DNA of 64,000 nt from Odiellus spinosus. Taxonomy: Eukaryota > Arthropoda > Arachnida > Opiliones > Phalangiidae. The stretch is taken from the NCBI GenBank assembly GCA_963920705.1, contig CAWUCO010000232.1, forward strand, positions 248,001 through 312,000. The letters run 5' to 3'. The notes under the pieces are model-generated. The model saw nothing but the letters and a program-made list of their open reading frames with translations, searched no databases and was not told where the DNA came from. Both the position numbers and the translations under genes were made by a program. Shown here in pieces: positions 24,380 to 38,900 of this stretch (position 1 is its first letter; every line of letters starts with the position of its first letter).

Positions 24380-26720
24380 GTCTATCTAAAAAACAAGAGT
24401 TTTGGAAAATCCGTTGAAAAACATGGAACATATGGACAATTCAAAAAACATCTAATATCAAAAAGCGAATTTTTAAAATCTGAAATTTGACTATTTTGAT
24501 ATTGTATGATTTCTTGAATTGGCCATATTTTTCTTGTTTTTCAACGGATTTTTGAAAACTCTTGTTATTTAGACTGTCCATTAATTGCTCTTTCGAATGA
24601 CTTTGGTTTTGTCTAAATTGCAAAATTGTGACAAACATAAAATTGGTTAAAATAAAGCAAAAACACTTAAAAATCCAAGATTATTGGATTCAAATGGACA
24701 CAAAACTTTTGATTTTTAAGCGATTTAGACAAAATTAAGACCACTCGAAAGAGCAAATATTGGTCTATCTAAAAAACAAGAGTTTTGGAAAATCCGATGA
24801 AAAACATGGAAAATATGGACAATTCAAAAAGCATCTAATATCAAAAAGCGAATTTTTAAAATCTGAAATTTGACTATTTTGATATTGTATGATTTCTTGA
24901 ATTGGCCATATTTTTCTTGTTTTTCAATGGATTTTTGAAAACTCTTGTTATTTAGACTGTCCATTAATTGCTCTTTCGAATGACTTTGGTTTTGTCTAAA
25001 TTGCAAAATTGTGACAAATATAAAATTGGTTAAAATAAAGCAAAAACACTTAAAAATCCAAGATTATTGGATTCAAATGGACACAAAACTTTTGATTTTT
25101 AAGCGATTTAGACAAAATTAAGACCACTCGAAAGAGCAAATATTGGTCTATCTAAAAAACAAGAGTTTTGGAAAATCCGTTGAAAAACATGGAAAATATG
25201 GACAATTCAAAAAGCATCTAATATCAAAAAGCGAATTTTTAAAATATGAAATTTGACTATTTTGATATTGTATGATTTCTTGATTGGCCATATTTTTCTT
25301 GTTTTTCAACGGATTTTTGAAAACTCTTGTTATTTAGACTGTCCATTAATTGCTCTTTCGAATGACTTTTGTTTTGTCTAAATTGCAAAATTGTGACAAA
25401 TATAAAATTAGTTAAAATAAAGCAAAAACACTTAAAAATCCAAGATTATTGGATTAAAATGGACACAAAACTTTTGATTTTTAAGCGATTTTGACAAAAT
25501 TAAGACCACTCGAAAGAGCAATTATTGGTCTATCTAAAAAACAAGAGTTTTGGAAAATCCGTTGAAAAACATGGAACATATGGACAATTCAAAAAACATC
25601 TAATATCAAAAAGCGAATTTTTAAAATCTGAAATTTGACTATTTTGATATTGTATGATTTCTTGAATTGGCCATATTTTTCTTGTTTTTCAACGGATTTT
25701 TGAAAACTCTTGTTATTTAGACTGTCCATTAATTGCTCTTTCGAATGACTTTGGTTTTGTCTAAATTGCAAAATTGTGACAAACATAAAATTGGTTAAAA
25801 TAAAGCAAAAACACTTAAAAATCCAAGATTATTGGATTCAAATGGACACAAAACTTTTGATTTTTAAGCGATTTAGACAAAATTAAGACCACTCGAAAGA
25901 GCAAATATTGGTCTATCTAAAAAACAAGAGTTTTGGAAAATCCGATGAAAAACATGGAAAATATGGACAATTCAAAAAGCATCTAATATCAAAAAGCGAA
26001 TTTTTAAAATCTGAAATTTGACTATTTTGATATTGTATGATTTCTTGAATTGGCCATATTTTTCTTGTTTTTCAATGGATTTTTGAAAACTCTTGTTATT
26101 TAGACTGTCCATTAATTGCTCTTTCGAATGACTTTGGTTTTGTCTAAATTGCAAAATTGTGACAAATATAAAATTGGTTAAAATAAAGCAAAAACACTTA
26201 AAAATCCAAGATTATTGGATTCAAATGGACACAAAACTTTTGATTTTTAAGCGATTTAGACAAAATTAAGACCACTCGAAAGAGCAAATATTGGTCTATC
26301 TAAAAAACAAGAGTTTTGGAAAATCCGTTGAAAAACATGGAAAATATGGACAATTCAAAAAGCATCTAATATCAAAAAGCGAATTTTTAAAATATGAAAT
26401 TTGACTATTTTGATATTGTATGATTTCTTGATTGGCCATATTTTTCTTGTTTTTCAACGGATTTTTGAAAACTCTTGTTATTTAGACTGTCCATTAATTG
26501 CTCTTTCGAATGACTTTTGTTTTGTCTAAATTGCAAAATTGTGACAAATATAAAATTAGTTAAAATAAAGCAAAAACACTTAAAAATCCAAGATTATTGG
26601 ATTAAAATGGACACAAAACTTTTGATTTTTAAGCGATTTTGACAAAATTAAGACCACTCGAAAGAGCAATTATTGGTCTATCTAAAAAACAAGAGTTTTG
26701 GAAAATCCGTTGAAAAACAT
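24380..26720 (+). repeat. Three-monomer (1148-bp) tandem duplication
   Basis: At least eight rare markers repeat 1148 bases apart, including GGAACATATGG (near 24427 and 25575), ACAAACATAA (24632 and 25780), TCCGATGAAA, TTTCAATGGATT, AAAATATGAAATTT, the one-base deletion TTCTTGATTGG (25279 and 26427), ATTAGTTAAA and GATTTTGACAAAA. The unit is 1148 rather than 1149 because the deletion was present before duplication. This is one of the best-supported duplications in the window. Confidence 0.93.
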
Positions 26721-28139
26721 GGAAAATATGGACAATTCAAAAAGCATCTAATATCAAAAAGCGAATTTTGAAAATCAGAAATTTGACTATTTTGATATTG
26801 TATGATTTCTTGAATTGGCCATATTTTTCTTGTTTTTCAACGGATTTTTGAAAACTCTTGTTATTTAGACTGTCCATTAATTGCTCTTTCGAATGACTTT
26901 GGTTTTGTCTAAATTGCAAAATTGTGACAAATATAAAATTGGTTAAAATAAAGCAAAAACACTTAAAAATCCAAGATTATTGGATTAAAATGGACACAAA
27001 ACTTTTGATTTTTAAGCGATTCAGACAAAATTAAGACCACTCGAAAGAGCAAATATTGGTCTATCTGAAAATCAAGAGTTTTGCAAAATCCGTTAAAAAA
27101 CATGGAAAATATGGACAATTCAAAAAACATCTAATATCAAAAAGCGAATTTTGAAAATCTGAAATTTGACTATTTTGATATTGTATGATTTCTTGAATTG
27201 GCCATATTTTTCTTGTTTTTCAACGGATTTTTGAAAACTCTTGTTATTTAGACTGTCCATTAATTGCTCTTTCGAATGACTTTTGTTTTGTCTAAATTGC
27301 AAAATTGTGACAAATATAAAATTGGTTAAAATAAAGCAAAAACACTTAAAAATCCAAGATTATTGGATTAAAATGGACACAAAACTTTTGATTTTTAAGC
27401 GATTTTGACAAAATTAAGACCACTCGAAAGAGCAATTATTGGTCTATCTAAAAAACAAGAGTTTTGGAAAATCCGTTGAAAAACATGGAAAATATGGACA
27501 ATTCAAAAAGCATCTAATATCAAAAAGCGAATTTTTAAAATCTGAAATTTGACTATTTTGATATTGTATGATTTCTTGAATTGGCCATATTTTTCTTGTT
27601 TTTCAACGGATTTTTGAAAACTCTTGTTATTTAGACTGTCCATTAATTGCTCTTTCGAATGACTTTGGTTTTGTCTAAATTGCAAAATTGTGACAAATAT
27701 AAAATTGGTTAAAATAAAGCAAAAACACTTAAAAATCCAAGATTATTGGATTCAAATGGACACAAAACTTTTGATTTTTAAGCGATTTAGACAAAATTAA
27801 GACCACTCGAAAGAGCAAATATTGGTCTATCTAAAAAACAAGAGTTTTGGAAAATCCGTTGAAAAACATGGAAAATATGGACAATTCAAAAAGCATCTAA
27901 TATCAAAAAGCGAATTTTTAAAATCTGAAATTTGACTATTTTGATATTGTATGATTTCTTGAATTGGCCATATTTTTCTTGTTTTTCAACGGATTTTTGA
28001 AAACTCTTGTTATTTAGACTGTCCATTAATTGCTCTTTCTAATGACTTTGGTTTAGTCTAAATTGCAAAATTGTGACAAATATAAAATTGGTTAAAATAA
28101 AGCAAAAACACTTAAAAATCCAAGATTATTGGATTAAAA

Positions 28140-30560
28140 TGGACACAAAACTTTTGATTTTTAAGCGATTTTGACAAAATTAAGACCACTCGAAAGAGCA
28201 ATTATTGGTCTATCTAAAAAACAAGAGTTTTGGAAAATCCGTTGAAAAACATGGAAATTATGGACAATTCAAAAAGCATCTAATATCAAAAAGCGAATTT
28301 TTAAAATCTGAAATTTGACTATTTTGATATTGTATGATTTCTTGAATTGGCCATATTTTTCTTGTTTTTCAACGGAATTTTGAAAACTCTTGTTATTTAA
28401 ACTGTCCATTAATTGCTCTTTCGAATGACTTTTTTTTGTCTAAATTGCAAAATTGTGTCAAATATAAAATTGGTTAAAATTAAGCAAAAACGCTTAAAAA
28501 TCCAAGATTATAGGATTCAAATGGACACAAAACTTTTGATTTTTAAGCGATTTAGACAAAATTAAGACCACTCGAAAGAGCAAATATTGGTCTATCTGAA
28601 AATCAAGAGTTTTGGAAAATCCGTTGAAAAACATGGAAAATATGGACAATTCAAAAAGCATCTAATATCAAAAAGCGAATTTTGAAAATCTGAAATTTGA
28701 CTATTTTGATATTCTATGATTTCTTGAATTGGCCATATTTTTCTTGTTTTTCAACGGATTTTTGAAAACTCTTGTTATTTAGACTGTCCATTAATTGCTC
28801 TTTCGAATGACTTTGGTTTTGTCTAAATTGCAAAATTCTGACAAATATAAAATTGGTTAAAATAAAGCAAAAACACTTAAAAATCCAAGATTATTGGATT
28901 AAAATGGACACAAAACTTTTGATTTTTAAGCGATTTAGACAAAATTAAGACCACTCGAAAGAGCAAATATTGGTCTATCTGAAAATCAAGAGTTTTGGAA
29001 AATCCGTTAAAAAACATGGAAAATATGGACAATTCAAAAAACATCTAATATCAAAAAGCGAATTTTGAAAATCTGAAATTTGACTATTTTGATATTGTAT
29101 GATTTCTTGAATTGGCCATATTTTTCTTGTTTTTCAACGGATTTTTGAAAACTCTTGTTATTTAGACTGTCCATTAATTGCTCTTTCGAATGACTTTTGT
29201 TTTGTCTAAATTGCAAAATTGTGACAAATATAAAATTGGTTAAAATAAAGCAAAAACACTTAAAAATCCAAGATTATTGGATTAAAATGGACACAAAACT
29301 TTTGATTTTTAAGCGATTTTGACAAAATTAAGACCACTCGAAAGAGCAATTATTGGTCTATCTAAAAAACAAGAATTTTGGAAAATCCGTTGAAAAACAT
29401 GGAAAATATGGACAATTCAAAAAGCATCTAATATCAAAAAGCGAATTTTTAAAATCTGAAATTTGACTATTTTGATATTGTATGATTTCTTGAATTGGCC
29501 ATATTTTTCTTGTTTTTCAACGGATTTTTGAAAACTCTTGTTATTTAAACTGTCCATTAATTGCTCTTTCGAATGACTTTTTTTTGTCTAAATTGCAAAA
29601 TTGTGTCAAATATAAAATTGGTTAAAATTAAGCAAAAACGCTTAAAAATCCAAGATTATAGGATTCAAATGGACACAAAACTTTTGATTTTTAAGCGATT
29701 TAGACAAAATTAAGACCACTCGAAAGAGCAAATATTGGTCTATCTGAAAATCAAGAGTTTTGGAAAATCCGTTGAAAAACATGGAAAATATGGACAATTC
29801 AAAAAGCATCTAATATCAAAAAGCGAATTTTGAAAATCTGAAATTTGACTATTTTGATATTCTATGATTTCTTGAATTGGCCATATTTTTCTTGTTTTTC
29901 AACGGATTTTTGAAAACTCTTGTTATTTAGACTGTCCATTAATTGCTCTTTCGAATGACTTTGGTTTTGTCTAAATTGCAAAATTCTGACAAATATAAAA
30001 TTGGTTAAAATAAAGCAAAAACACTTAAAAATCCAAGATTATTGGATTAAAATGGACACAAAACTTTTGATTTTTAAGCGATTTAGACAAAATTAAGACC
30101 ACTCGAAAGAGCAAATATTGGTCTATCTGAAAATCAAGAGTTTTGGAAAATCCGTTAAAAAACATGGAAAATATGGACAATTCAAAAAACATCTAATATC
30201 AAAAAGCGAATTTTGAAAATCTGAAATTTGACTATTTTGATATTGTATGATTTCTTGAATTGGCCATATTTTTCTTGTTTTTCAACGGATTTTTGAAAAC
30301 TCTTGTTATTTAGACTGTCCATTAATTGCTCTTTCGAATGACTTTTGTTTTGTCTAAATTGCAAAATTGTGACAAATATAAAATTGGTTAAAATAAAGCA
30401 AAAACACTTAAAAATCCAAGATTATTGGATTAAAATGGACACAAAACTTTTGATTTTTAAGCGATTTTGACAAAATTAAGACCACTCGAAAGAGCAATTA
30501 TTGGTCTATCTAAAAAACAAGAATTTTGGAAAATCCGTTGAAAAACATGGAAAATATGGA
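28140..30560 (+). repeat. Three-monomer (1148-bp) tandem duplication
   Basis: Markers recur 1148 bases apart: the shortened GACTTTTTTTTGTC (near 28427 and 29575), TTGTGTCAAATA, AAAACGCTTAAAA, GATTATAGGATT, TTCTATGATTTC (28711 and 29859), AATTCTGACAAA (28835 and 29983) and GTTAAAAAACATGG (29008 and 30156). The shared one-base deletion explains 1148 instead of 1149. CAAGAATTTTGG occurs at 29371 and 30519 but not one unit earlier. Confidence 0.9.
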
Positions 30561-32890
30561 CAATTCAAAAAGCATCTAATATCAAAAAGCGAATTTTTAA
30601 AATCTGAAATTTGACTATTTTCATATTGTATGATTTCTTGAATTGGCCATATTTTTCTTGTTTTTCAACGGATTTTTGAAAACTCTTGTTATTTAGACTG
30701 TCCATTAATTGCTCTTTCGAATGACTTTGGTTTTGTCTAAATTGCAAAATTGTGACAAATATAAAATTGGTTAAAATAAAGCAAAAACACTTAAAAATCC
30801 AAGATTATTGGATTCAAATGGACACAAAACTTTTGATTTTTAAGCGATTTAGACAAAATTAAGACCACTCGAAAGAGCAAATATTGGTCTATCTAAAAAA
30901 CAAGAGTTTTGGAAAATCCGTTCAAAAACATGGAAAATATGGACAATTCAAAAAACATCTAATATCAAAAAGCGAATTTTGAAAATCTGAAATTTGACTA
31001 TTTTGATATTGTATGATTTCTTGAATTGGCCATATTTTTCTTGTTTTTCAACGGATTTTTGAAAACTCTTGTTATTTAGACTGTCCATTAATTGCTCTTT
31101 CGAAAACTTTTGTTTTGTCTAAATTGCAAAATTGTGACAAATATAAAATTGGTTAAAATAAAGCAAAAACACTTAAAAATCCAAGATTATTGGATTAAAA
31201 TGGACACAAAACTTTTGATTTTTAAGCGATTTTGACAAAATTAAGACCACTCGAAAGAGCAATTATTGGTCTATCTAAAAAACAAGAATTTTGGAAAATC
31301 CGTTGAAAAACATGGAAAATATGGACAATTCAAAAAGCATCTAATATCAAAAAGCGAATTTTTAAAATCTGAAATTTGACTATTTTGATATTGTATGATT
31401 TCTTGAATTGGCCATATTTTTCTTGTTTTTCAACGGATTTTTGAAAACTCTTGTTATTTAAACTGTCCATTAATTGCTCTTTCGAATGACTTTTTTTTGT
31501 CTAAATTGCAAAATTGTGTCAAATATAAAATTGGTTAAAATTAAGCAAAAACGCTTAAAAATCCAAGATTATAGGATTCAAATGGACACAAAACTTTTGA
31601 TTTTTAAGCGATTTAGACAAAATTAAGACCACTCGAAAGAGCAAATATTGGTCTATCTGAAAATCAAGAGTTTTGGAAAATCCGTTGAAAAACATGGAAA
31701 ATATGGACAATTCAAAAAGCATCTAATATCAAAAAGCGAATTTTGAAAATCTGAAATTTGACTATTTTGATATTCTATGATTTCTTGAATTGGCCATATT
31801 TTTCTTGTTTTTCAACGGATTTTTGAAAACTCTTGTTATTTAGACTGTCCATTAATTGCTCTTTCGAATGACTTTGGTTTTGTCTAAATTGCAAAATTCT
31901 GACAAATATAAAATTGGTTAAAATAAAGCAAAAACACTTAAAAATCCAAGATTATTGGATTAAAATGGACACAAAACTTTTGATTTTTAAGCGATTTAGA
32001 CAAAATTAAGACCACTCGAAAGAGCAAATATTGGTCTATCTGAAAATCAAGAGTTTTGGAAAATCCGTTAAAAAACATGGAAAATATGGACAATTCAAAA
32101 AACATCTAATATCAAAAAGCGAATTTTGAAAATCTGAAATTTGACTATTTTGATATTGTATGATTTCTTGAATTGGCCATATTTTTCTTGTTTTTCAACG
32201 GATTTTTGAAAACTCTTGTTATTTAGACTGTCCATTAATTGCTCTTTCGAATGACTTTTGTTTTGTCTAAATTGCAAAATTGTGACAAATATAAAATTGG
32301 TTAAAATAAAGCAAAAACACTTAAAAATCCAAGATTATTGGATTAAAATGGACACAAAACTTTTGATTTTTAAGCGATTTTGACAAAATTAAGACCACTC
32401 GAAAGAGCAATTATTGGTCTATCTAAAAAACAAGAATTTTGGAAAATCCGTTGAAAAACATGGAAAATATGGACAATTCAAAAAGCATCTAATATCAAAA
32501 AGCGAATTTTTAAAATCTGAAATTTGACTATTTTCATATTGTATGATTTCTTGAATTGGCCATATTTTTCTTGTTTTTCAACGGATTTTTGAAAACTCTT
32601 GTTATTTAGACTGTCCATTAATTGCTCTTTCGAATGACTTTGGTTTTGTCTAAATTGCAAAATTGTGACAAATATAAAATTGGTTAAAATAAAGCAAAAA
32701 CACTTAAAAATCCAAGATTATTGGATTCAAATGGACACAAAACTTTTGATTTTTAAGCGATTTAGACAAAATTAAGACCACTCGAAAGAGCAAATATTGG
32801 TCTATCTAAAAAACAAGAGTTTTGGAAAATCCGTTCAAAAACATGGAAAATATGGACAATTCAAAAAACATCTAATATCAAAAAGCGAAT
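29060..32890 (+). repeat. Five-monomer (about 1913-bp) tandem duplication overlapping the trimer
   Basis: Markers recur about 1913 bases apart: CAAGAATTTTGG (29371/31284 and 30519/32432), TTCTATGATTTC (29859/31772), ATTTTCATATTG (30620/32533) and CCGTTCAAAAACATGG (30922/32835). It copies part of the earlier trimer duplication, so the trimer event came first. The second unit has an extra one-base deletion (TTTCGAAAACTTTTG near 31103) and TTTTATGATTTC near 32922. Confidence 0.88.
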
Positions 32891-32935
32891 TTTGAAAATC
32901 TGAAATTTGACTATTTTGATATTTTATGATTTCTT

Positions 32936-35900
32936 GAATTGGCCATATTTTTCTTGTTTTTCAACGGATTTTTGAAAACTCTTGTTATTTAGACTGTCCA
33001 TTAATTGCTCTTTCGAATGACTTTGGTTTTGTCTAAATTGCCAAATTGTGACAAATATAAAATTGGTTAAAATAAAGCAAAAACACTTAAAAATCCAAGA
33101 TTATTGGATTCAAATGGACACAAAACTTTTGATTTTTAAGCGATTTAGACAAAATTAAGACCACTCGAAAGAGCAAATATTGGTCTATCTAAAAAACAAG
33201 AGTTTTGGAAAATCCGTTGAAAAACATGGAAAATATGGACAATTCAAAAAGCATCTAATATCAAAAAGCGAATTTTTAAAATCTGAAATTTGACTATTTT
33301 GATATTGTATGATTTCTTGAATTGGCCATATTTTTCTTGTTTTTCAACGGATTTTTGAAAACTCTTGTTATTTAGACTGTCCATTAATTGCTCTTTCTAA
33401 TGACTTTGGTTTTGTCTAAATTGCAAAATTGTGACAAATATAAAATTGGTTAAAATAAAGCAAAAACACTTAAAAATCCAAGATTATTGGATTCAAATGG
33501 ACACAAAACTTTTGATTTTTAAGCGATTTAGACAAAATTAAGACCACTAGAAAGAGCAAATATTGGTCTATCTAAAAAACAAGAGTTTTGGAAAATCCGT
33601 TGAAAAACATGGAAAATATGGACAATTCAAAAAGCATCTAATATCAAAAAGCGAATTTTTAAAATCTGAAATTTGACTATTTTGATATTGTATGATTTCT
33701 TGAATTGGCCATATTTTTCTTGTTTTTCAACGGATTTTTGAAAACTCTTGTTATTTAGACTGTCCATTAATTGCTCTTTCGAATGACTTTGGTTTTGTCT
33801 AAATTGCAAAATTGTGACAAATATAAAATTGGTTAAAATAAAGCAAAAACACTTAAAAATCCAAGATTATTGGATTCAAATGGACACAAAACTTTTGATT
33901 TTTAAGCGATTTAGACAAAATTAAGACCACTCGAAAGAGCAAATATTGGTCTATCTAAAAAACAAGAGTTTTGGAAAATCCGTTGAAAAACATGGAAAAT
34001 ATGGACAATTCAAAAAGCATCTAATATCAAAAAGCGAATTTTTAAAATCTGAAATTTGACTATTTTGATATTGTATGATTTCTTGAATTGGCCATATTTT
34101 TCTTGTTTTTCAACGGATTTTTGAAAACTCTTGTTATTTAGACTGTCCATTAATTGCTCTTTCGAATGACTTTGGTTTTGTCTAAATTGCAAAATTGTGA
34201 CAAATATAAAATTGGTTAAAATAAAGCAAAAACACTTAAAAATCCAAGATTATTGGATTCAAATGGACACAAAACTTTTGATTTTTAAGCGATTTAGACA
34301 AAATTAAGACCACTCGAAAGAGCAAATATTGGTCTATCTAAAAAACAAGAGTTTTGGAAAATCCGTTGAAAAACATGGAAAATATGGACAATTCAAAAAG
34401 CATCTAATATCAAAAAGCGAATTTTTAAAATCTGAAATTTGACTATTTTGATATTGTATGATTTCTTGAATTGGCCATATTTTTCTTGTTTTTCAAAGGA
34501 TTTTTGAAAACTCTTGTTATTTAGACTGTCCATTAATTGCTCTTTCGAATGACTTTGGTTTTGTCTAAATTGCAAAATTGTGACAAATATAAAATTGGTT
34601 AAAATAAAGCAAAAACACTTAAAAATCCAAGATTATTGGATTCAAATGGACACAAAACTTTTGATTTTTAAGAGATTTAGACAAAACTAAGACCACTCGA
34701 AAGAGCAAATATTGGTCTATCTAAAAAACAAGAGTTTTGGAAAATCCGTTGAAAAACATGGAAAATATGGACAATTCAAAAACCATCTAATATCAAAAAG
34801 CGAATTTTTAAAATCTGAAATTTGACTATTTTGATATTGTATGATTTCTTGAATTGGCCATATTTTTCTTGTTTTTCAACGGATTTTTGAAAACTCTTGT
34901 TATTTAGACTGTCCATTAATTGCTCTTTCTAATGACTTTGGTTTTGTCTAAATTGCAAAATTGTGACAAATATAAAATTGGTTAAAATAAAGCAAAAACA
35001 CTTAAAAATCCAAGATTATTGGATTCAAATGGACACAAAACTTTTGATTTTTAAGCGATTTAGACAAAATTAAGACCACTAGAAAGAGCAAATATTGGTC
35101 TATCTAAAAAACAAGAGTTTTGGAAAATCCGTTGAAAAACATGGAAAATATGGACAATTCAAAAAACATCTAATATCAAAAAGCGAATTTTTAAAATCTG
35201 AAATTTGACTATTTTGATATTGTATGATTTCTTGAATTGGCCATATTTTTCTTGTTTTTCAACGGATTTTTGAAAACTCTTGTTATTTAGACTGTCCATT
35301 AATTGCTCTTTCGAATGACTTTGGTTTTGTCTAAATTGCAAAATTGCGACAAATATAAAATTGGTTAAAATAAAGCAAAAACACTTAAAAATCCAAGATT
35401 ATTGGATTCAAATGGACACAAAACTTTTGATTTTTAAGCGATTTAGACAAAATTAAGACCACTCGAAAGAGCAAATATTGGTCTATCTAAAAAACAAAAG
35501 TTTTGGAAAATCCGTTGAAAAACATGGAAAATATGGACAATTCAAAAAGCATCTAATATCAAAAAGCGAATTTTTAAAATCTGAAATTTGACTATTTTGA
35601 TATTGTATGATTTCTTGAATTGGCCATATTTTTCTTGTTTTTCAACGGATTTTTGAAAACTCTTGTTATTTAGACTGTCCATTAATTGCTCTTTCGAATG
35701 ACTTTGGTTTTGTCTAAATTGCAAAATTGTGACAAATATAAAATTGGTTAAAATAAAGCAAAAACACTTAAAAATCCAAGATTATTGGATTCAAATGGAC
35801 ACAAAACTTTTGATTTTTAAGCGATTTAGACAAAATTAAGACCACTCGAAAGAGCAAATATTGGTCTATCTAAAAAACAAGAGTTTTGGAAAATCCGTTG

Positions 35901-38900
35901 AAAAACATGGAAAATATGGACAATTCAAAAAGCATCTAATATCAAAAAGCGAATTTTTAAAATCTGAAATTTGACTATTTTGATATTGTATGATTTCTTG
36001 AATTGGCCATATTTTTCTTGTTTTTCAACGGATTTTTGAAAACTCTTGTTATTTAGACTGTCCATTAATTGCTCTTTCGAATGACTTTGGTTTTGTCTAA
36101 ATTGCAAAATTGTGACAAATATAAAATTGGTTAAAATAAAGCAAAAACACTTAAAAATCCAAGATTATTGGATTCAAATGGACACAAAACTTTTGATTTT
36201 TAAGCGATTTAGACAAAATTAAGACCACTCGAAAGAGCAAATATTGGTCTATCTAAAAAACAAGAGTTTTGGAAAATCCGTTGAAAAACATGGAAAATAT
36301 GGACAATTCAAAAAGCATCTAATATCAAAAAGCGAATTTTTAAAATCTGAAATTTGACTATTTTGATATTGTATGATTTCTTGAATTGGCCATATTTTTT
36401 TTTTATTTTCAACGGATTTTTGAAAACTCTTGTTATTTAGACTGTCCATTAATTGCTCTTTCGAATGACTTTGGTTTTGTCTAAATTGCAAAATTGTGAC
36501 AAATATAAAATTGGTTAAAATAAAGCAAAAACACTTAAAAATCCAAGATTATTGGATTCAAATGGACACAAAACTTTTGATTTTTAAGCTATTTAGACAA
36601 AATTAAGACCACTCGAAAGTGTAAATATTGGTCTATCTAAAAAACAAGAGTTTTGGAAAATCCGTTGAAAAACATGGAAAATATGGACAATTCAAAAAAC
36701 ATCTAATATCAAAAAGCGAATTTTGAAAATCTGAAATTTGACTATTTTGATATTGTATGATTTCTTGAATTGGCCATATTTTTCTTGTTTTTCAACGGAT
36801 TTTTGAAAACTCTTGTTATTTAGACTGTCCATTAATTGCTCTTTCGAATGATTTTGGTTTTGTCTAAATTGCAAAATTGTGACAAATATAAAATTGGTTA
36901 AAATAAAGCAAAAACACTTAAAAATCCAAGATTATTGGATTCAAATGGACACAAAACTTTTGATTTTTAAGCGATTTAGACAAAATTAAGACCACTCGAA
37001 AGAGCAAATATTGGTCTATCTAAAAAACAAGAGTTTTGGAAAAGCCGTTGAAAAACATGGAAAATATGGACAATTCAAAAAACATCTAATATCAAAAAGC
37101 GAATTTTTAAAATCTGAAATTTGACTATTTTGATATTGTATGATTTCTTGAATTGGCCATATTTTTCTTGTTTTTCAACGGATTTTTGAAAACTCTTGTT
37201 ATTTAGACTGTCCATTAATTGCTCTTTCGAATGACTTTGGTTTTGTCTAAATAGCAAAATTGTGACAAATATAAAATTGGTTAAAATAAAGCAAAAACAC
37301 TTAAAAATCCAAGATTATTGGATTCAAATGGACACAAAACTTTTGATTTTTAAGCGATTTAAACAAAATTAAGACCACTCGAAAGAGCAAATATTGGTCT
37401 ATCTAAAAAACAAGAGTTTTGGAAAATCCGTTGAAAAACATGGAAAATATGGACAATTCAAAAAACATCTAATATCAAAAAGCGAATTTTTAAAATCTGA
37501 AATTTGACTATTTTGATATTGTATGATTTCTTGAATTGGCCATATTTTTCTTGTTTTTCAACGGATTTTTGAAAACTCTTGTTATTTAGACTGTCCATTA
37601 ATTGCTCTTTCGAATGACTTTGGTTTTGTCTAAATTGCAAAATTGTGACAAATATAAAATTGGTTAAAATAAAGCAAAAACACTTAAAAATCCAAGATTA
37701 TTGGATTCAAATGGACACAAAACTTTTGATTTTTAAGCGATTTAGACAAAATTAAGACCACTCGAAAGAGCAAATATTGGTCTATCTAAAAAACAAGAGT
37801 TTTGGAAAATCCGTTGAAAAACATGGAAAATATGGACAATTCAAAAAGCATCTAATATCAAAAAGCGAATTTTTAAAATCTGAAATTTGACTATTTTGAT
37901 ATTGTATGATTTCTTGAATTGGCCATATTTTTCTTGTTTTTCAACGGATTTTTGAAAACTCTTGTTATTTAGACTGTCCATTAATTGCTCTTTCGAATGA
38001 CTTTGGTTTTGTCTAAATTGCAAAATTGTGACAAATATAAAATTGGTTAAAATAAAGCAAAAACACTTAAAAATCCAAGATTATTGGATTCAAATGGACA
38101 CAAAACTTTTGATTTTTAAGCGATTTAAACAAAATTAAGACCACTCGAAAGAGCAAATATTGGTCTATCTAAAAAACAAGAGTTTTGGAAAATCCGTTGA
38201 AAAACATGGAAAATATGGACAATTCAAAAAACATCTAATATCAAAAAGCGAATTTTTAAAATCTGAAATTTGACTATTTTGATATTGTATGATTTCTTGA
38301 ATTGGCCATATTTTTCTTGTTTTTCAACGGATTTTTGAAAACTCTTGTTATTTAGACTGTCCATTAATTGCTCTTTCGAATGACTTTGGTTTTGTCTAAA
38401 TTGCAAAATTGTGACAAATATAAAATTGGTTAAAATAAAGCAAAAACACTTAAAAATCCAAGATTATTGGATTCAAATGGACACAAAACTTTTGATTTTT
38501 AAGCGATTTAAACAAAATTAAGACCACTCGAAAGAGCAAATATTGGTCTATCTAAAAAACAAGAGTTTTGGAAAATCCGTTGAAAAACATGGAAAATATG
38601 GACAATTCAAAAAACATCTAATATCAAAAAGCGAATTTTTAAAATCTGAAATTTGACTATTTTGATATTGTATGATTTCTTGAATTGGCCATATTTTTCT
38701 TGTTTTTCAACGGATTTTTGAAAACTCTTGTTATTTAGACTGTCCATTAATTGCTCTTTCGAATGACTTTGGTTTTGTCTAAATTGCAAAATTGTGACAA
38801 ATATAAAATTGGTTAAAATAAAGCAAAAACACTTAAAAATCCAAGATTATTGGATTCAAATGGACACAAAACTTTTGATTTTTAAGCGATTTAGACAAAA

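Larger units (their letters stand above)
24133..32935 (+). repeat. Array zone C, 23 most-diverged monomers
   Basis: This zone has the greatest diversity. Examples are GATTTTGAC for GATTTAGAC, GCAATTATTGG for GCAAATATTGG, GAATTTTGAAAATC for GAATTTTTAAAATC, CTGAAAATCAAG for CTAAAAAACAAG, GACTTTTGTTTTG for GACTTTGGTTTTG, AATTCTGAC for AATTGTGAC and AACGCTTAAAA for AACACTTAAAA. Six single-base deletions and no insertions lie here. AAAAAGCATC in the junction first becomes common in this zone. The monomers stay in frame and orientation with the rest, and nothing is inserted. Confidence 0.9.
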
